A stretch of DNA of 64,000 nucleotides from Agarophyton chilense (GCA_030374765.1 JARGXX010000007.1:62001-126000), one strand, 5' to 3'. Positions 20,204-31,779 are shown, counted from the stretch's first letter. Notes: a model not told the origin generated them from the letters alone. Program-made: numbers and translations.

Positions 20204-20813
20204 ATGGATCAACACGCTCAGTCTCGAAGTACGTCAAGACCCAGTAGGACGCAGACAGGTACCGCACCGGGAAGAGAGAGTTTCCGGGTCGAAGGGGATC
20301 ATCGTTCAGAGCACCAGAGAAATCTCCTGTTCCTGGGCTCGACGGCGAAGCAAGAAGTCGAGAAGTCGAGAAGAATCCGAGAAGTGGAGAAGAATCCGAG
20401 AAGTCGAGAAAAATCCGAGAAGCCGAGAAATTTTAACCAGCATTATGCTGAAAGGCCACCACTTGGTCTTCGAGAGCTCCCGCGACTCGTGGCAGCTCAC
20501 GCCCCGCTTCAAAAAGGGGACTTCTTTTAGGGAGTTCATTCGCAAGAAAGAACACCTCAACTGCCCTCATTGCAAGAAACCAAACTTGCTTTCTCAAAAC
20601 AGGTCATCCTCAGGCAAGTTTGCCGTTAAATGCCGCCTCTGCCAACTTGAAGCAATCGGTGGAAAACTGGACCTACTTCTGCAGGACAGCAAGTTACCAA
20701 CCTCGTCTCAGCAGATAACTCCACGGCCAAAAGTAGCTTCGGAGACATCAGCGACACCTTCAAGTTATAAGAAGGCCTTATCCTTCTTACAGCCTTCTGC
20801 TACGGTAACTTAA
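20204..20813 (+). pseudogene. LINE A2 ORF1 (zinc ribbon), frameshifted by a repeat unit
   Basis: ATG at 20204 (MDQHAQSRSTSRPS) corresponds to 2989 in A1, but this frame stops at 20530. The zinc ribbon CPHC...CRLC lies in another frame (open 20181-20813). The shift is explained by one extra 19-bp unit (gtcgagaagaatccgagaa type) near 20356-20420: A1 has two units, A2 three, and 19 is not divisible by three. Otherwise the protein parts agree closely. Confidence 0.7.
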
Positions 20814-20972
20814 CAAGATACTAACCAACTTGATACTGAACACTTTCACTGGGCAGACTCCCAACAACCTCCGCTCTTAAGCCCCTGCAAACCGACGGAA
20901 ACTTTGAAATAAGTCACCGAAACGGCTGGAACTCTTACTGCTCCGCGCATTAAAGTCAATTCAAAAGTAGCA

Positions 20973-21329
20973 GTGCTTGACCGACCCACACCACCGCCGC
21001 ATAACACGGTGTCCACCCCAGAGTTTCTTGGGGTAGACTCAATCATAAAGAGCAATACAAAAAAATCTTACGAACAACTACTCTTGGAAAACAGAAGTAT
21101 GAAGCAAGAGCTCAGGGAAGAGGGTAATTTAATCGCTCAGCTACCAGTGCAAGTGCATCATCTTCTGCTGCAGAAAGCTCCTGATGTCACCCAACAGTCG
21201 GTAGTACCTTCTAAAGAAGAAGGTGTAATTGAGTCTAACGAGCACCACCCCGTCGAGGAAATCGCTGATCAACTGCCCAAGCCTAAGGAAACCTTAAGAA
21301 GCCCTCACCACTTTCCTGGGCTCAAGTAG
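20973..21329 (+). CDS. LINE A2 ORF1 coiled-coil part
   Basis: A 118-codon frame with LDRPTPPPHNTVS, then YEQLLLENRSMKQEL and a Val/Leu-rich helix, and an acidic tail. It is the longer form of 3670-3888 in A1, which has a stop where this copy has GAG. The RRGP part follows (near 21450-21495) in other frames with stops. It is probably the middle of ORF1; no separate start is evident. Confidence 0.5.
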   Translation: MLDRPTPPPHNTVSTPEFLGVDSIIKSNTKKSYEQLLLENRSMKQELREEGNLIAQLPVQVHHLLLQKAPDVTQQSVVPSKEEGVIESNEHHPVEEIADQLPKPKETLRSPHHFPGLK

Positions 21330-21576
21330 CCGCGCAACCGGCTATAAATTCCCTCTCTGACGAATCCAAGGTTATGTTAGCAGAAACGGGAAAAGCGCTT
21401 AATAAAGCCGGCCTAGTTCTGACACAGAACAAACCTCACCCGAGGATCGTACCATTTTACTTTGGAAACATCCGTAGAGGACCACTCGGTGATTAACGCC
21501 GAGCTCTTCTTCTGTCTCTACCAAAATGGGCAGTAGTCAATTTATCGTTTAAAAGTAAATATGCTCTATAGACAAT

Positions 21577-22152
21577 ATGTCATTATCCACTCCAGAGTCG
21601 CCTCGTGGCGACAATGAAGCTTCTCAAATACCGGCATCTTGCCACCTACGATCCGAAAGGAACAGGCAACGGTACTGCCAAAGTAAAATCCCACGTCACT
21701 GCTTGCTATCGCAGATGGACAGGGAGCTCGCAGAGAAAACAATCTCCTGCCCCAATGGAATTGTACAGCAAACAGGCTACCATGCTTGCAACAACTTATC
21801 TCGATCTTGAGCTTCATTCAAAGTCACGGTTCCCATCTAAACGTTCAAGTAGCTCCTCTGTGGCTCAGAACGAAGAATCAGCAATTGCGGGCTCAGATGG
21901 CATCGGTCAATGATTTTAACCAACTCCAACATATCTCGGTGTTCCTTGCCCAAAATACGTAGTAATGCACTACTCCTCGGGTGCTCGGACCTAGATCGCA
22001 TCACAGAGACTTGGTCTTAAGGCAATTGGATGACAGAAGACTACATGTTTTATGAGTTCGCCGACGCCTATTCAACCCCAAACTGCTCTCGTCTTGGCGT
22101 TGGCGTGTCTGTTTTCTCCTCAGAACTTGGTGCCTTTAAGAAGCAGGAAGTC
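21577..22152 (+). pseudogene. LINE A2 ORF2 start and endonuclease beginning, truncated
   Basis: 21577-21810 encodes MSLSTPESPRGDNEASQ and ends NNLSRS before a stop. The endonuclease start follows through stops near 21950-22150 with YSTPNCSRLGVGVSVFS. The copy is cut at 22152 by the Plavaka element. The A1 counterpart runs 770 bp further. Confidence 0.6.
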
Positions 22153-22158
22153 TGGTCT

Positions 22159-23300
22159 TCAACACGGAAAAGGAAACTCTTGAGGGCGACTGAAGCGAGA
22201 GGTTCGAGGATGTTTTGTAGAGATTCTTGGATGACTTACATTCGGGTGGTGCGTCTGATGGCTGAAAAAAAGAGGGTGGCCTTCGATGGAATCCTCGTCG
22301 GATGGAGAAAAAGGGGCGTCGAATGAGGTGGGGAAGTAGCCGAGGAGGGTGTCGTTGTGGGAGATGCAATGGCGGCGGAAGGAGTCTGAAAAGTTGCGGA
22401 GGGTGATTTGAAGGGGGTAGGAGGTGATAGAGGAGCTTTTCAGGGATGTGGACGACTTGTCCGAGTAGAGCTGGATGAAGCCGATGAAAGATTGCATGCC
22501 AGTGTTGTCCGTGTTACGCCAAATACAATCTGGATGTTCAGAGCAGAGAATGTGGTGTTTGAAGTCCGGATAGACACATCTGCCGTGCTTTGAAGCCATG
22601 GGATGAGCTTGTGCAGGAGAACCATCTGAAAAACACTGTCTGACGGGGTGAAAGAAGGTGTCGGCGTGAGTGGCGTAGCGGAGTTGGAGGAGAAAGACAT
22701 CGACGGGGTTTCTAAGGTAGAGTGTTACAGTGATGTTTAACGGGGGGTGACGGACGGTTGTGGTTTTTAAGCCGATAAAGCCGATAGATTCCTCGAATAA
22801 TTTGGAACGAAGTTGAAGGCAGTTGGAGAAGGAGGTTACCTGTTGCATGAGGGTTTGGGAGTAGTCGGGGTCCTTGGGGAGGGTGATAAGATCGTCGGCT
22901 ATGCGTTCGCCGAGCTTCGTGGCGATGTACGAGATGTAGGAGATGATGGGATGGAGCCTCACGGTTGGCGATGGCTGGGAGAAGGGAAGCCAAGAGAAAT
23001 GTGGATAATGTGGGCGGCTTTTGCGAAGCGTATGGATAAAGCGAGCTGTGTCGAATGGTAGTTCTCCTCTTCTATAAGCGGAACGATGTTGGAAAGGCGG
23101 TTTGAGATGCGGACGTAGTAGGTCTTTGCGGTCTGGACGCGTGAGCGCTTCTTGCGTGGTTGAAATTGAGTGCCATTCATCGGGGTGGTGGCGAGGAATG
23201 GGTTGTGGGTGATGCGGTATTGACACCGGCGTTGGTGTTGGACAAGGGAGGTGTGGCCTTTTGTCTGGAAGGTGCACCTTGGGAAGCGACAAGGCTGCAT
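22159..23300 (-). pseudogene. Plavaka transposase, N-terminal half (copy ii)
   Basis: ATG at 23300 starts MQPCRFPRCTF with HQRRC following: a C2HC-type zinc finger as found at the start of Plavaka transposases. After one frameshift near 22980 the protein continues to 22159. Blocks: TKLGERIADDLITLP; NITVTLYLRNPVDVFL; then FIGFIQLYSDKSSTSLK, YPLQITLRNFSDSFRRH and LGYFPTSF, the core strands around the conserved Asp. These agree with copy i (37383-36780). It ends in the block before the Q-C-H-P motif. The enzyme would cut and join the transposon ends. Confidence 0.75.
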
Positions 23301-25650
23301 GGTGTGGAGGGTGCCTGCCAGCGATCTCTGAAAGCAAATCGGGGAGGTAAAAAAGACGTAGGATGAGGTGATAGGGGGAGAGTACATACAGGCTGGAGGT
23401 GAGGAAGATGCCAGACAAGGATGGTGGAGAGAGTTTAGACTTTTAACGCGTACTCACCAAGGTCAAATGGTGGGCAAGAGACGCGCCAAAGACGCCCCCC
23501 AGTCGTGTGGGAAGGCAGACACGGAGCATATTTGGCTTAGAAAGTGGGTTGGAATGCATATACCAATAATATCATATTCTTTGAGCGGCGGTGTACAATT
23601 GTGTTGATTGTGAGTAATGGCCGATTGAGCGGTAGTGGGATCTTGAGGTCCTGTGATATGATGTTGTCTGGACCTAGTGAACCTTCCGCTTTTCTAGGTG
23701 TGTCAAAAGCGGTATTGTGTACGTTTCGGCGTGGGGTTTACAAGTGCTGACTCTGTTTCTATTTGTAGGCGAGCGGTTGGAGCACGACCGGGGGCGTTTA
23801 GTGATGCGGCGTTGGGTCGAAGGTGAGAGGTTGATTAGCTTTCCGTTTAGAGGAACGTGGTTTACGTTCATCCCGTGCGTCGAATCTCATTCTGGTCGGG
23901 TGAGAGACGGCGGAGCGCGAGTGGAGCGATAGGTGTTGCGGCGTGGGGTCTGGGGTGAGAAGAGTGACCGCCTGGAAATGGGGAGATACGTAATGCTCTA
24001 CGCTGATCCGGTTCGTTGCCTCTGTTTCTGGTCATGCACGAGCGAGCAGAGCGCGAGTTGAGCCATAGGTGATGTGGCGTGGAGGGGAACGGGGTGACCG
24101 GATTGATTGCAGTTTGTGGTACGTGGAGGGCTACGTTGACCTGGGGCGTCGAACGTCATTCTGGATGGGAGCATGGAAAAACCTATGTCAGCGGCCCTCA
24201 CGATGAAAAACAGATGAGTTTGCTACTTCAACTGCTTTGGAGTATTCACGGAGAGACCTGACATGTTTTTGGTTGTTGATGAGGAGCGACAACAAATTGG
24301 AATGGGGTAGAGGGAAGAAGTGGTCGATGTAGAGGTGAGTGCGAGTGCCACCGGTGTCCGGGAATGATTTAGAAAGAAGATCTGTAATGTTTTAGTTTGC
24401 TGCTGAGAAGTAGCAGAGTGGAAAGATTGGGTGAGGGGGTGAACCCTTTCTAAGAATTGGTTCATGCGAGTTGCTCAGGAGGTGAGTGCGTCGTTGAAGT
24501 AATTTGGTTTCGTTTATATATGGAGATCTGATTTGTATATGTTTATGGTCACCACAGTGCAGCCAACGTTGCATGAGGGGGAAATGATGGAAGTACGGGT
24601 ATTTGCGATTTCTAAGTGTGTCTAGTATTGGTTAGAGAGCGAGGTTTTACTTGCTGTTGTTTGCTTATGCTAGGGGAAAGGGAGTCAAAATTGGACGATA
24701 AGTGGGAGAAGTGGTTTCTGCCGAGGTGAGTGTGGTGTTGATGTAGTTGGGTTTTGTTCTTTGACGGAGATCTAACTTTTTTTATTGATGCGAATGGAGA
24801 AGCGTGGGTGCGAAACAACTAGCAGGAGTTTGGAACAAGTAAGTTTGATGCTACGGAAGGCGTTTTGCATGAAGCGAGAAATAGGGTTCTAACTTGTCGC
24901 GTCATGTGAGTGCTGTCTATCTAATTATGTAGCGAAATGTCATGGACGAAGAGGAAGGGCTTTCAAAGGTTCTCGTCGAGTTTTCTAGGAACAGCGCCCC
25001 TGCCTGAACCTTCGGTTTCTGGAGAATGGAGGCGCAGATAAGTTTGCGTCGCGCTTCGCGAGACGCGAACTGAAGCACGGCGATCGGGCGAGGGGAAAAA
25101 GTCAGCGACCAGGCGAGTCGCAGTGATCTGCAATCGGGCGGGCGACGGGACGGGAAACTAGTCTTTGGATGTGAAATGAGGTATATTCATATTTCACATC
25201 CGGACACCTGCTTTGTGTCGAGTAGCCAGAGCATTCGGAGTTCTAGACCTATGGCTGTATTACCCACTGACGATTAGGTTGATTAGAGGTCATTAAAGTG
25301 AATGTACAGTGCATTTGAACGGTTCGTACTAGCCACGATACCTGCACGTTATAAAAGCTCTCGCGCTAGGTAACATTCTATATTGCTTTCATTGTCGGTA
25401 GAATTCGTGGTCTAGGATGACTGATTCCTGAAAGATATCGCCCATGTTCCCTTCCATTATTGTTAGTATTCCGATGCTAATATGGAATTTGCTAGATTTC
25501 TACATTCACCTCAACATTCACTTGAACTCTTGTTTTGTGCTAGATACTCTAGCATCAAAATTCTGGGAGTTTTTGAATGCTAATCACAGACATTCTAGCA
25601 CGTCCAAACTTGAAATCTAGGACCCATGACTTGGTTTCCGAAAACATAGA
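23301..25650. other. Plavaka copy ii terminal non-coding region
   Basis: About 2.3 kb without a gene. It shows repeated GTGAGTGCGAGTGC-like and GGTGAGTG motifs at loose intervals (24330-24760), matched in reverse by CACTCACCT motifs in copy iii (42920-43640). It also has a hairpin at 25163-25199 and GCTAG-rich subterminal sequence from 25440. Short frames here do not agree between copies. Confidence 0.6.
25163..25199. repeat. Subterminal hairpin in Plavaka copy ii
   Basis: GGATGTGAAAT and ATTTCACATCC form an 11-bp stem around a short A/T-rich loop. Copy iii has a different perfect hairpin in the corresponding place (42528-42560). Confidence 0.6.
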
Positions 25651-28448
25651 CGAGGTGCGCGGTAGAATGCGACTTTCTTAAGGCCTGGATGATTGGCCTT
25701 AGTGTAACGATCGATAAAGGAAGTCCCTAGGATTTCCTCAGCGCCCAAGTTAGGACATAAAAGGAACCACTTGCGGCCTTTGAATTGTCCTTGGTGGAGG
25801 TAAAGTGGTACTATTCCTTTAATGTCCAGTGGTCTACGTGATGCATCGGTAATCTTAAGGGTCGTCTTTGCCTAAACGAAACCTTGCCAACCAAGTGGGA
25901 GTAGCTCAGAATGGACCAAATAGGGACCAGTGCCTGTGTCCAATACGGCTGTGGTCCCTCAAGAGTTGTTGGATCGCAGTCTAACGGTTACCCGAATTTT
26001 GTAATTTTCTTTCCTGAGAATACAGACAGGGTAGTTACTGTGTTCCAATTCTGAGTCATTCTGAGTGGTCCATCGTGGATGGTTTGGATTTGGAATTGAG
26101 GAGCTCTTTGGCTCATTACCGTCCAATTAGTTGAGGCAGGGGCTTACAGAAGGAGGATTTGCATCCGTTCGACCCCCTCAGAGGTTTCCGATGGGGTTTC
26201 CGTTTCTTCCTAAGGATAGGATTCTTCCACAGGGTTGTCCGTTAGATCTACAATGCCGTGGCTTTGTGGGGCTTTGATCGGAGTATCCGGAAGCGTGGCA
26301 TAGCGAAAGCTTGCAGGGGTCCCTATGGCGCGTTCCTGTGCCCTGTTGAACGTTCCTGTGCCCTGTTGAACATTCGTTTGGATCGCCGCACTCGGTAACT
26401 CTCTTCTTTTAACGTTTGGAGGTTTTTTCGTGCGTCCTTAGGTAGATACCTCGTGCAGTCACAAAGTTTTGCCATTGAAAGGCAGAGGAAGCAGGCCCTT
26501 GGGGCGCGAACAAAAACATCCTTGTGGGGCGAAAAGGGAGTATACTTGGATGTGGGTGGTCCACTGGTCGCTGTAGTTCCCTGGGAGGTATATGATTGGG
26601 GTCCGGACGGAGAAGGACTGAAATTAACTGCTAGGACATCTCTCGAATAATGGAGTGATGAATCCTTTTCCGATCCCGTGGAGCTAACCAAATGGGCTTG
26701 GTTGGCTTTACTCAATGGGGTTGCGTGTCCTCTGGATATGTCAGCATTCCGCCTGGAAGTCCTGTTAGTTTTTCCATAACCTTCGGCATAAGTAACGAGC
26801 CTTCGGAAGAAGTATTGTGGGTTTTCCATGTGGTAATTGCGGACATGTGTCCGAATGCCAGGGAGTAATCCAGTGATGAAGTGACGTTTAAGCCGTCCTT
26901 CGGAGAACACGTTTCCACATCGGTTAGCTTTCTTCCATAAGTCGTCAGCGAAAGCCGATTCGGTCATGTTGGAGCTCTGCCTACAGGATATTACTTTGTG
27001 GTGGGCATCCATTATAAAGTCAGCCGTAACATAGGTATAAAGACGTAATGAACAACCTGAGGGTATGACCTGAGGAGCTCACGGTCTTTAGCATCCACGA
27101 GGTGAGTTGTGCCAGATATCTTCGAAAGCACTCCGTCACGCCCCTGTCCTGTAAGGGAGAATTGGTAAAGGTACAGAGTGGCGCCCTCGTTGCCACTGTT
27201 CTGATCACAGGCCGTGCAGAATAAACTGAGAAACCTAAGGACAGCAATGGCATCGGAACCCAGGAATTTGTCTATAATGATTAGTTTCATCCGTTTGGCC
27301 CGTTTGGCTACTCTCCGAGCCACCGAACTAGAATATTTCGGGGACCTGTCAGCCGGCTGGTAATTCCGGAAGATTAGAATCCTACGGAAAAGTTCGTTTG
27401 CTGTTGTATGTTGTTTGAAGCATTGAACGGCAGCCTCTTCCACTTCCGAGTCGGTCGTTTCGATCGAGGCCGATTCGGATTCACTCGGGTCCGAATGGCA
27501 TTTTCTTGTACTCCTTCTGTTTTTCGCTCTCCTGCGGTTTTTTCTTTTCTTTCCAGCGGAAAAGAGACTTAAAGAATCAATTTCTCTAGAAGATCTGATG
27601 GAGCCCTGAGGCCCCTGTACTTAATATTGTCCTTTGGGAAGTGCAATATGGCTATCTCAAGACGCGGAGCCTCCCTTCTTCTCCTAGATTGTCCTTCCAT
27701 TGGTTTTTCTGATGGTTTTCTCGGCGAGGGGTGGGTAATGCCGCAACTGCTGGGGGTTCGGTAGGGGGTTGCCATATGGAAGCCAGATGGGTAACTTCTG
27801 GAGCGGTCCTAGGAACCGAATTGCCTGTCTGGCTGGTGACTGCTCCTTGAATGGCCTGAAAGAGGGAGTCTAAGAATGGCTCAGACTCCATGACCTTGGG
27901 AACGATTTGCCTTACGAAGTAATCCGTATGGTTAGAGATCACCGTAGCGAGTCGCATGTCCACGAGGGAGTCCATGTGGGCAGAGCAGAGCTCACCGAGA
28001 AGGGGCTAGATAAGGTGGGCACGGCCGGCCGAAAAGTTATCTCTAATTCCTTCGGTATTACGTGGTTCTCCTTCAGGTCTTCCTGGCCTAGAGGTGGCCC
28101 TGGTGAGGCGTTCTCTTAAACGGGCTGCTACCGTGGGTTCTCGACAAATCCTTTCAGAATCGTCCATGGAAGTCAGTAATCCTTGCGGCTGGCTTCTTGT
28201 ACACACGCCGTCGCTTACATTATCAACATTGGTTTCAGGCCACGTCATCGGCGTTGCAGTCGCAGCTGGTCCTGCCGTAGGGGTGCTATGGTCTGGTCGG
28301 ATGGGTGTGTTTACTGCATCCATAATGGTGGTTGCTTCTATACTTCTGGTCCGTTGGGGAATTAATCCAAAGGTTAGAATCCGGTGAATTCTTCGTTCCA
28401 GTGGTCCGTTCAATTATGGTTAAGGGCTTCTAAGTCGGGAGACCAAAA

Positions 28449-28885
28449 TGTAACGCAATAACTGGTAAGCCAGCGTACTGGTCTTCACCAGTGGTAGCGT
28501 GGTAGAGCGGGTCCTAAGGTTCGACTCCTTGATGGCGGCACGCCCAAAGTGCTTGGTGCAATGGGCTGGCGTTTTTCTGCGAAGTCCTACAGGTTGAAGC
28601 TACGGAAAATATGGCTTGAAGACCAATTGTTGGAACTGATGTTCCAAAGAGGGTAATTTTGTATCCTGACGGTGCCTACCTTACTCTAAGTGAGAAGCGT
28701 CACTCGAGCCAAGTAAATAAAAATCGCGAGGCGCTGAGATCTGGCTGGCACTGTAATGCTAATCTCTTACGCTAATTAGAATAAAATAATAATCTAAATG
28801 AGGTCAGCCCGTCCACGTGTCACCTGTAAGATACCTCAGGCCCCGGCGGTTTACAGGGCTCACCCGTTATCGTTGCTCCTTCACA
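28449..28885 (-). repeat. 5' LTR of Gypsy-like element a (437 bp)
   Basis: On the minus strand it starts TGTGAAGGAGCAACG and ends GCGTTACA, followed by TTTTGGTCTC, a candidate primer-binding region. The ends are placed by comparison with LTRs at 59056-59501 and 60674-61119. Its right end abuts LINE leader sequence (copy B). Confidence 0.8.
28500..28528 (+). promoter_or_regulatory. tRNA-like A-box and B-box pair inside the LTR (element a)
   Basis: TGGTAGAGCGGG (28500-28511) fits the RNA polymerase III A box and GGTTCGACTCC (28518-28528) the B box. TAAGG...CCTTG around the B box would form a T-arm stem. The boxes are only about 6 bases apart, far closer than in real tRNA genes, and no anticodon arm is present. 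All three LTRs of this family keep the pair, antisense to the element. Activity is unproven. Confidence 0.5.
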
Positions 28886-30330
28886 CTTTTCACTAAATCA
28901 AAAAACTAGTATGCATGTAGTTCTCTTTTCGAGAACACCATGTGGTTTAGTTTTTTTATTTATCCGAAACTCATCATCAGTTTTTCATGACAGCATGATA
29001 CTAAATCAATAATTTTGAACCGTTTTTAGCAAAAACTGACAAACTGGTAATAGTTTCGTAAATTATATGTAGTACTTGATCTGCTTTTCAAGATTTGCTC
29101 TTTGAAATATTAAAACACATCACGACTCCTACAAGAAATTCATCAAACCCCGTCCCATTATCAATAAAACCCACACTGTGCGCAACAAATGCCCCACATA
29201 TTTGCAGAATGCCCTTAAAAAATCAGTGCATACGCTAGAATTCGAGACCACCATTTCAATTTACTCTAATTGCGTATCATTTTCTTTTCCAGTCCCCAAT
29301 CCATCTTTCCGGCCCCTTAAGGTAAACCTCGAAAACGGGCCCCCTTCAAAAATGTAACGAAAAAAGAGAAGAGATGTGGAGAGAAAGAGAAAAAGGAAAC
29401 CACTCACACACAGAACACACACTCGCGACGCAAAAATTCTACCAAGTCTATCTGTACACGTTGGACACGTGGTGTTACTACTCCCATACGCCTCCCAGAA
29501 GGGCATGTACACCCACAAGCCATACGCTGTACCACTACACAAAGCCCTGCTTATAATGGATGCTCGTTGTATACATGAGATACAAATTCAAGTCCGAAGA
29601 AAAACATTTTTCAAGGTTGCGAAAACGTACGCATGCCTCTCTATCGAGTAAAACTGGAGATCCAAAAAGAAAATCGATAAAAAGTACAACGGAAATGCTC
29701 AGCCGATCCTAATAAAAATGTCTACTCAAGTGCTTACAAACTCAGGTCCCATTACAGTCATTTACCGGATATTCTATTTCTTCGAAAACAGAAAAAGAAT
29801 CGTAAGTTTGAGAACTTTTTACTGACCTATTCTACCGTTCTAGAAACTATGCGACGATGCTGCGTCAAAATCGGCGCGACAGCGGCGCGAGGAAGAGCTG
29901 GCGAGCGTTCCGATCGGAATGTAAGAAGCCGACAGAGAAGCTCCGTAAGGATATATAACGGCTGGCGGGACGTGCAGCACGCGCTGGCACCAATCACATC
30001 GCAGGACACGAGACACGTGGCGATCAGTATCCCGCGAGAATAAACACCCACGCCCCACATCAGAGCGACAGCTACCCGAACAAGGGAGGTTGTCGTCAGA
30101 TCACCCACATCGTCCCTGCTAGCGGACCAGCACCGAAAACCGACTTCTTCTTCTTCTTGCCGATAATGCTGCCCAAATGGTTGCCATTATGGTCCCTGGC
30201 TCCCCATGAAACCGTAGTGACGATCTCAAAAAGATCGAGAAGAATGAAGGAGCTCTAGCCGCAGTGCTGGGTAAGCTCACAAAGCACAACCCTACACCTA
30301 AAACGTGTACGCTAAATCGGGCCACAAGAA
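28886..30330 (+). mobile_element. LINE copy B (5' part only)
   Basis: Starts inside the LINE leader at the junction with the Gypsy-like LTR; the sequence equals 937 onward in A1. Leader 28886-29848 lacks the antisense 28S segment: here the leader passes from GAATCGTAAG directly to the ORF1 start. ORF1 is recognisable from 29850 and fades by 30330, where Copia LTR sequence begins. The rest of the LINE is absent. Confidence 0.7.
29850..30330 (+). pseudogene. LINE B ORF1a remnant
   Basis: ATGCTGCGTC near 29858 begins MLRQNRRDSGARKSW, the same basic N-terminus as MLRRARRDSVAKKSG in copy L. Similarity continues through RGDQYPAR near 30020. Later codons read KKIEKNEGALAAVLGKL near 30225-30275, a helical stretch. 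Stops interrupt the frame. No ribbon or RRGP domain is left. Confidence 0.55.
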
Positions 30331-31764
30331 AGGACGAACAGTGATGGAGGAAGATGAGAAGTTTGAGTGTTGAAAAGGAAGGTCGCGAGGTCTAGCCAGA
30401 ATTTAGTTGGACGTTGGCGATCTTCGACTTATATAATACTCAACTCTGCCAACCATCTAACCTTTTGCTCACGTAAACTCTAGAATACATAGCGAAAACA
30501 TTCATTAATACAAATTATATTCAAACATGACAATAAACCTTAGTCCAAATTTAACTCAACATATTGCAGCAAGGTACAACAGTGCACAATACAACATGAC
30601 AGTGACGTGTGCATACATTCAATGTGGCAGCACGTATTCAGTGTAATCCGCCTCTATGCACAATCCTGTTCCAGCAAATCATTGCATATTTCCTGTAATA
30701 CACAAGAGAGCATGTCCATTCTTCCCGAACATTCCATACAGCCTGTACTATGTGTACCCCATAAGATCTGGACAGCGTGGACACTTTACACAGTGGTACA
30801 ACTAATGCATGTAAACATGTAAGACAATGCCCCCAAGGGGGAAAACATACGAAGACGTCCGGATCTTCCTCTCACGAGGTAACCGGCGCGGTAGAGCCCT
30901 CCCAGGGATCGGCGCGCAATGCCGGGTGTAAGCCGGAGCCGAACCGTCGCGACAGGCGCAGGGAGGCTGAAAGAAGCCGAGAATATCCGCCGAAGCGGTT
31001 CTTGCGTATCCTCTGAGGAGGCAAAACCCACGAGAGTGGCAAGCACGACAGGTGTCAGTGCGAGCCGCAAGAGCGGGAATTGCCCAATGAAGGGGAGGAA
31101 AATGGGAAGGAAAATGGGAACGGAGGCAAGAGGGCGAGGTTGACCACGAGTCGCAAGAGGGGACTCGGGAATAGCCGGCACTGGTGGGTGTAGCAAACCG
31201 TATACACGGGCGGAACCATGAAAGTGAGAATAGATACCCAACACACGAAGGCTGCTTGAACGTCCATGGGGGTTGGGAAGCCGTGCACCACGGGAATTCC
31301 CTCCGTAAGGAGTTGTACATCCGCGCAGGCGGTTCGACCCAGAGCCAAGATCTGGGAGACCAAGATCACCCTTGTTCGGGAGACTTTACTGGGCCGGCGG
31401 CCGCGAGGCCGGCGCCCTAAGCACTGTAGTCACCGTAGAATAGAATAAATAAAGTCTATCCTAAATAGCTAAATGTCCGTCTAACAAAGGGGCCAATCTG
31501 GCGGCCACGTGTCGTGCGGGCGCTGCGGCCACGTTTATGGCACCCGGTCCCGCCGGGGCATCACCGGTGTTTCGGTCATCGCCGTGAAACGGAATACTCC
31601 TGCTCATAACGAGGTTGCACGCCGGAGGCTCCGGAAAAAACTTAAGTCCCCAAAAGCCTCCCTGGAGGACGTTGCTCTTCAAAACACGTGTATACAGAAG
31701 ACTCCTACTACCCTCTTTCTACCACTCATAGTGACAGCACTGATCATTGATTCGATATCCAACA
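30290..31764 (-). repeat. 3' LTR of the Copia element, containing a solo LTR
   Basis: On the minus strand it starts TGTTGGATATCGAATC (ending at 31764). Without the nested insert it is about 0.6 kb and matches 50820-51411. The inner border near 30290 is approximate because both copies blur into flanking sequence there. Confidence 0.65.
30818..31681 (-). mobile_element. Solo LTR, family S1 (864 bp), nested in Copia LTR
   Basis: Same family and length as 7616-8479. On the minus strand it runs TGAAGAGCAACG...TTGTCTTACA and is flanked by the perfect 5-bp repeat aaaca (30813-30817 and 31682-31686). The Copia LTR sequence continues on both sides and is uninterrupted in the relative at 50820-51411, which confirms a later insertion. 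Confidence 0.9.
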
Positions 31765-31779
31765 CCCCCCTTTTGTCAC

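Larger units (their letters stand above)
17586..22152 (+). mobile_element. LINE copy A2, near duplicate of A1
   Basis: It aligns with 389-4918 almost throughout, with few substitutions and small indels. Order: leader 17586-20203 with antisense 28S segment, ORF1 20204-20813, coiled-coil ORF 20973-21329, ORF2 start 21577-21810, endonuclease start 21950-22152. It stops at 22152 where a Plavaka element begins. A 16-bp tandem duplication (CCTCACGACGGTCTAA unit, 19307-19340) and a 19-bp repeat unit distinguish it from A1. Because A1 and A2 flank copy L, the window has long direct repeats about 17.2 kb apart. Confidence 0.85.
22153..25650 (-). mobile_element. Plavaka-type DNA transposon copy ii (truncated)
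   Basis: The minus strand carries the N-terminal half of a Plavaka transposase (22159-23300), then about 2.3 kb of non-coding terminal sequence. That terminal sequence is homologous to copy iii (42121-44050, opposite orientation). The outer end near 25640 reads, on the minus strand, TGTTTTCGGAAACC, resembling TGTTCTCGGAATGC at the end of copy i, with GCTAG/CTAGC motifs inside (25490-25600). The inner side is cut at 22152, at the border with LINE A2, and the C-terminal transposase half and other terminus are missing. Confidence 0.75.
25652..28885 (-). mobile_element. Ty3/Gypsy-like LTR element a (truncated, 5' LTR to protease)
   Basis: Fossil LTR retrotransposon in minus orientation. Parts: 5' LTR 28449-28885, gag-like region about 28413-26323, protease region about 26280-25652. 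It aligns with elements b and c along its length at clearly lower identity than b and c share with each other, so it is the oldest of the three. It is truncated in or after the protease next to Plavaka copy ii. RT and integrase are absent, so the superfamily assignment is provisional. Broken, with several breaks. Confidence 0.75.

Noticed and set aside
28480-28545. Possible tRNA gene
   Set aside because: A and B boxes are too close, there is no anticodon arm, and the acceptor stem cannot be formed. It is kept only as a tRNA-like box pair in an LTR.
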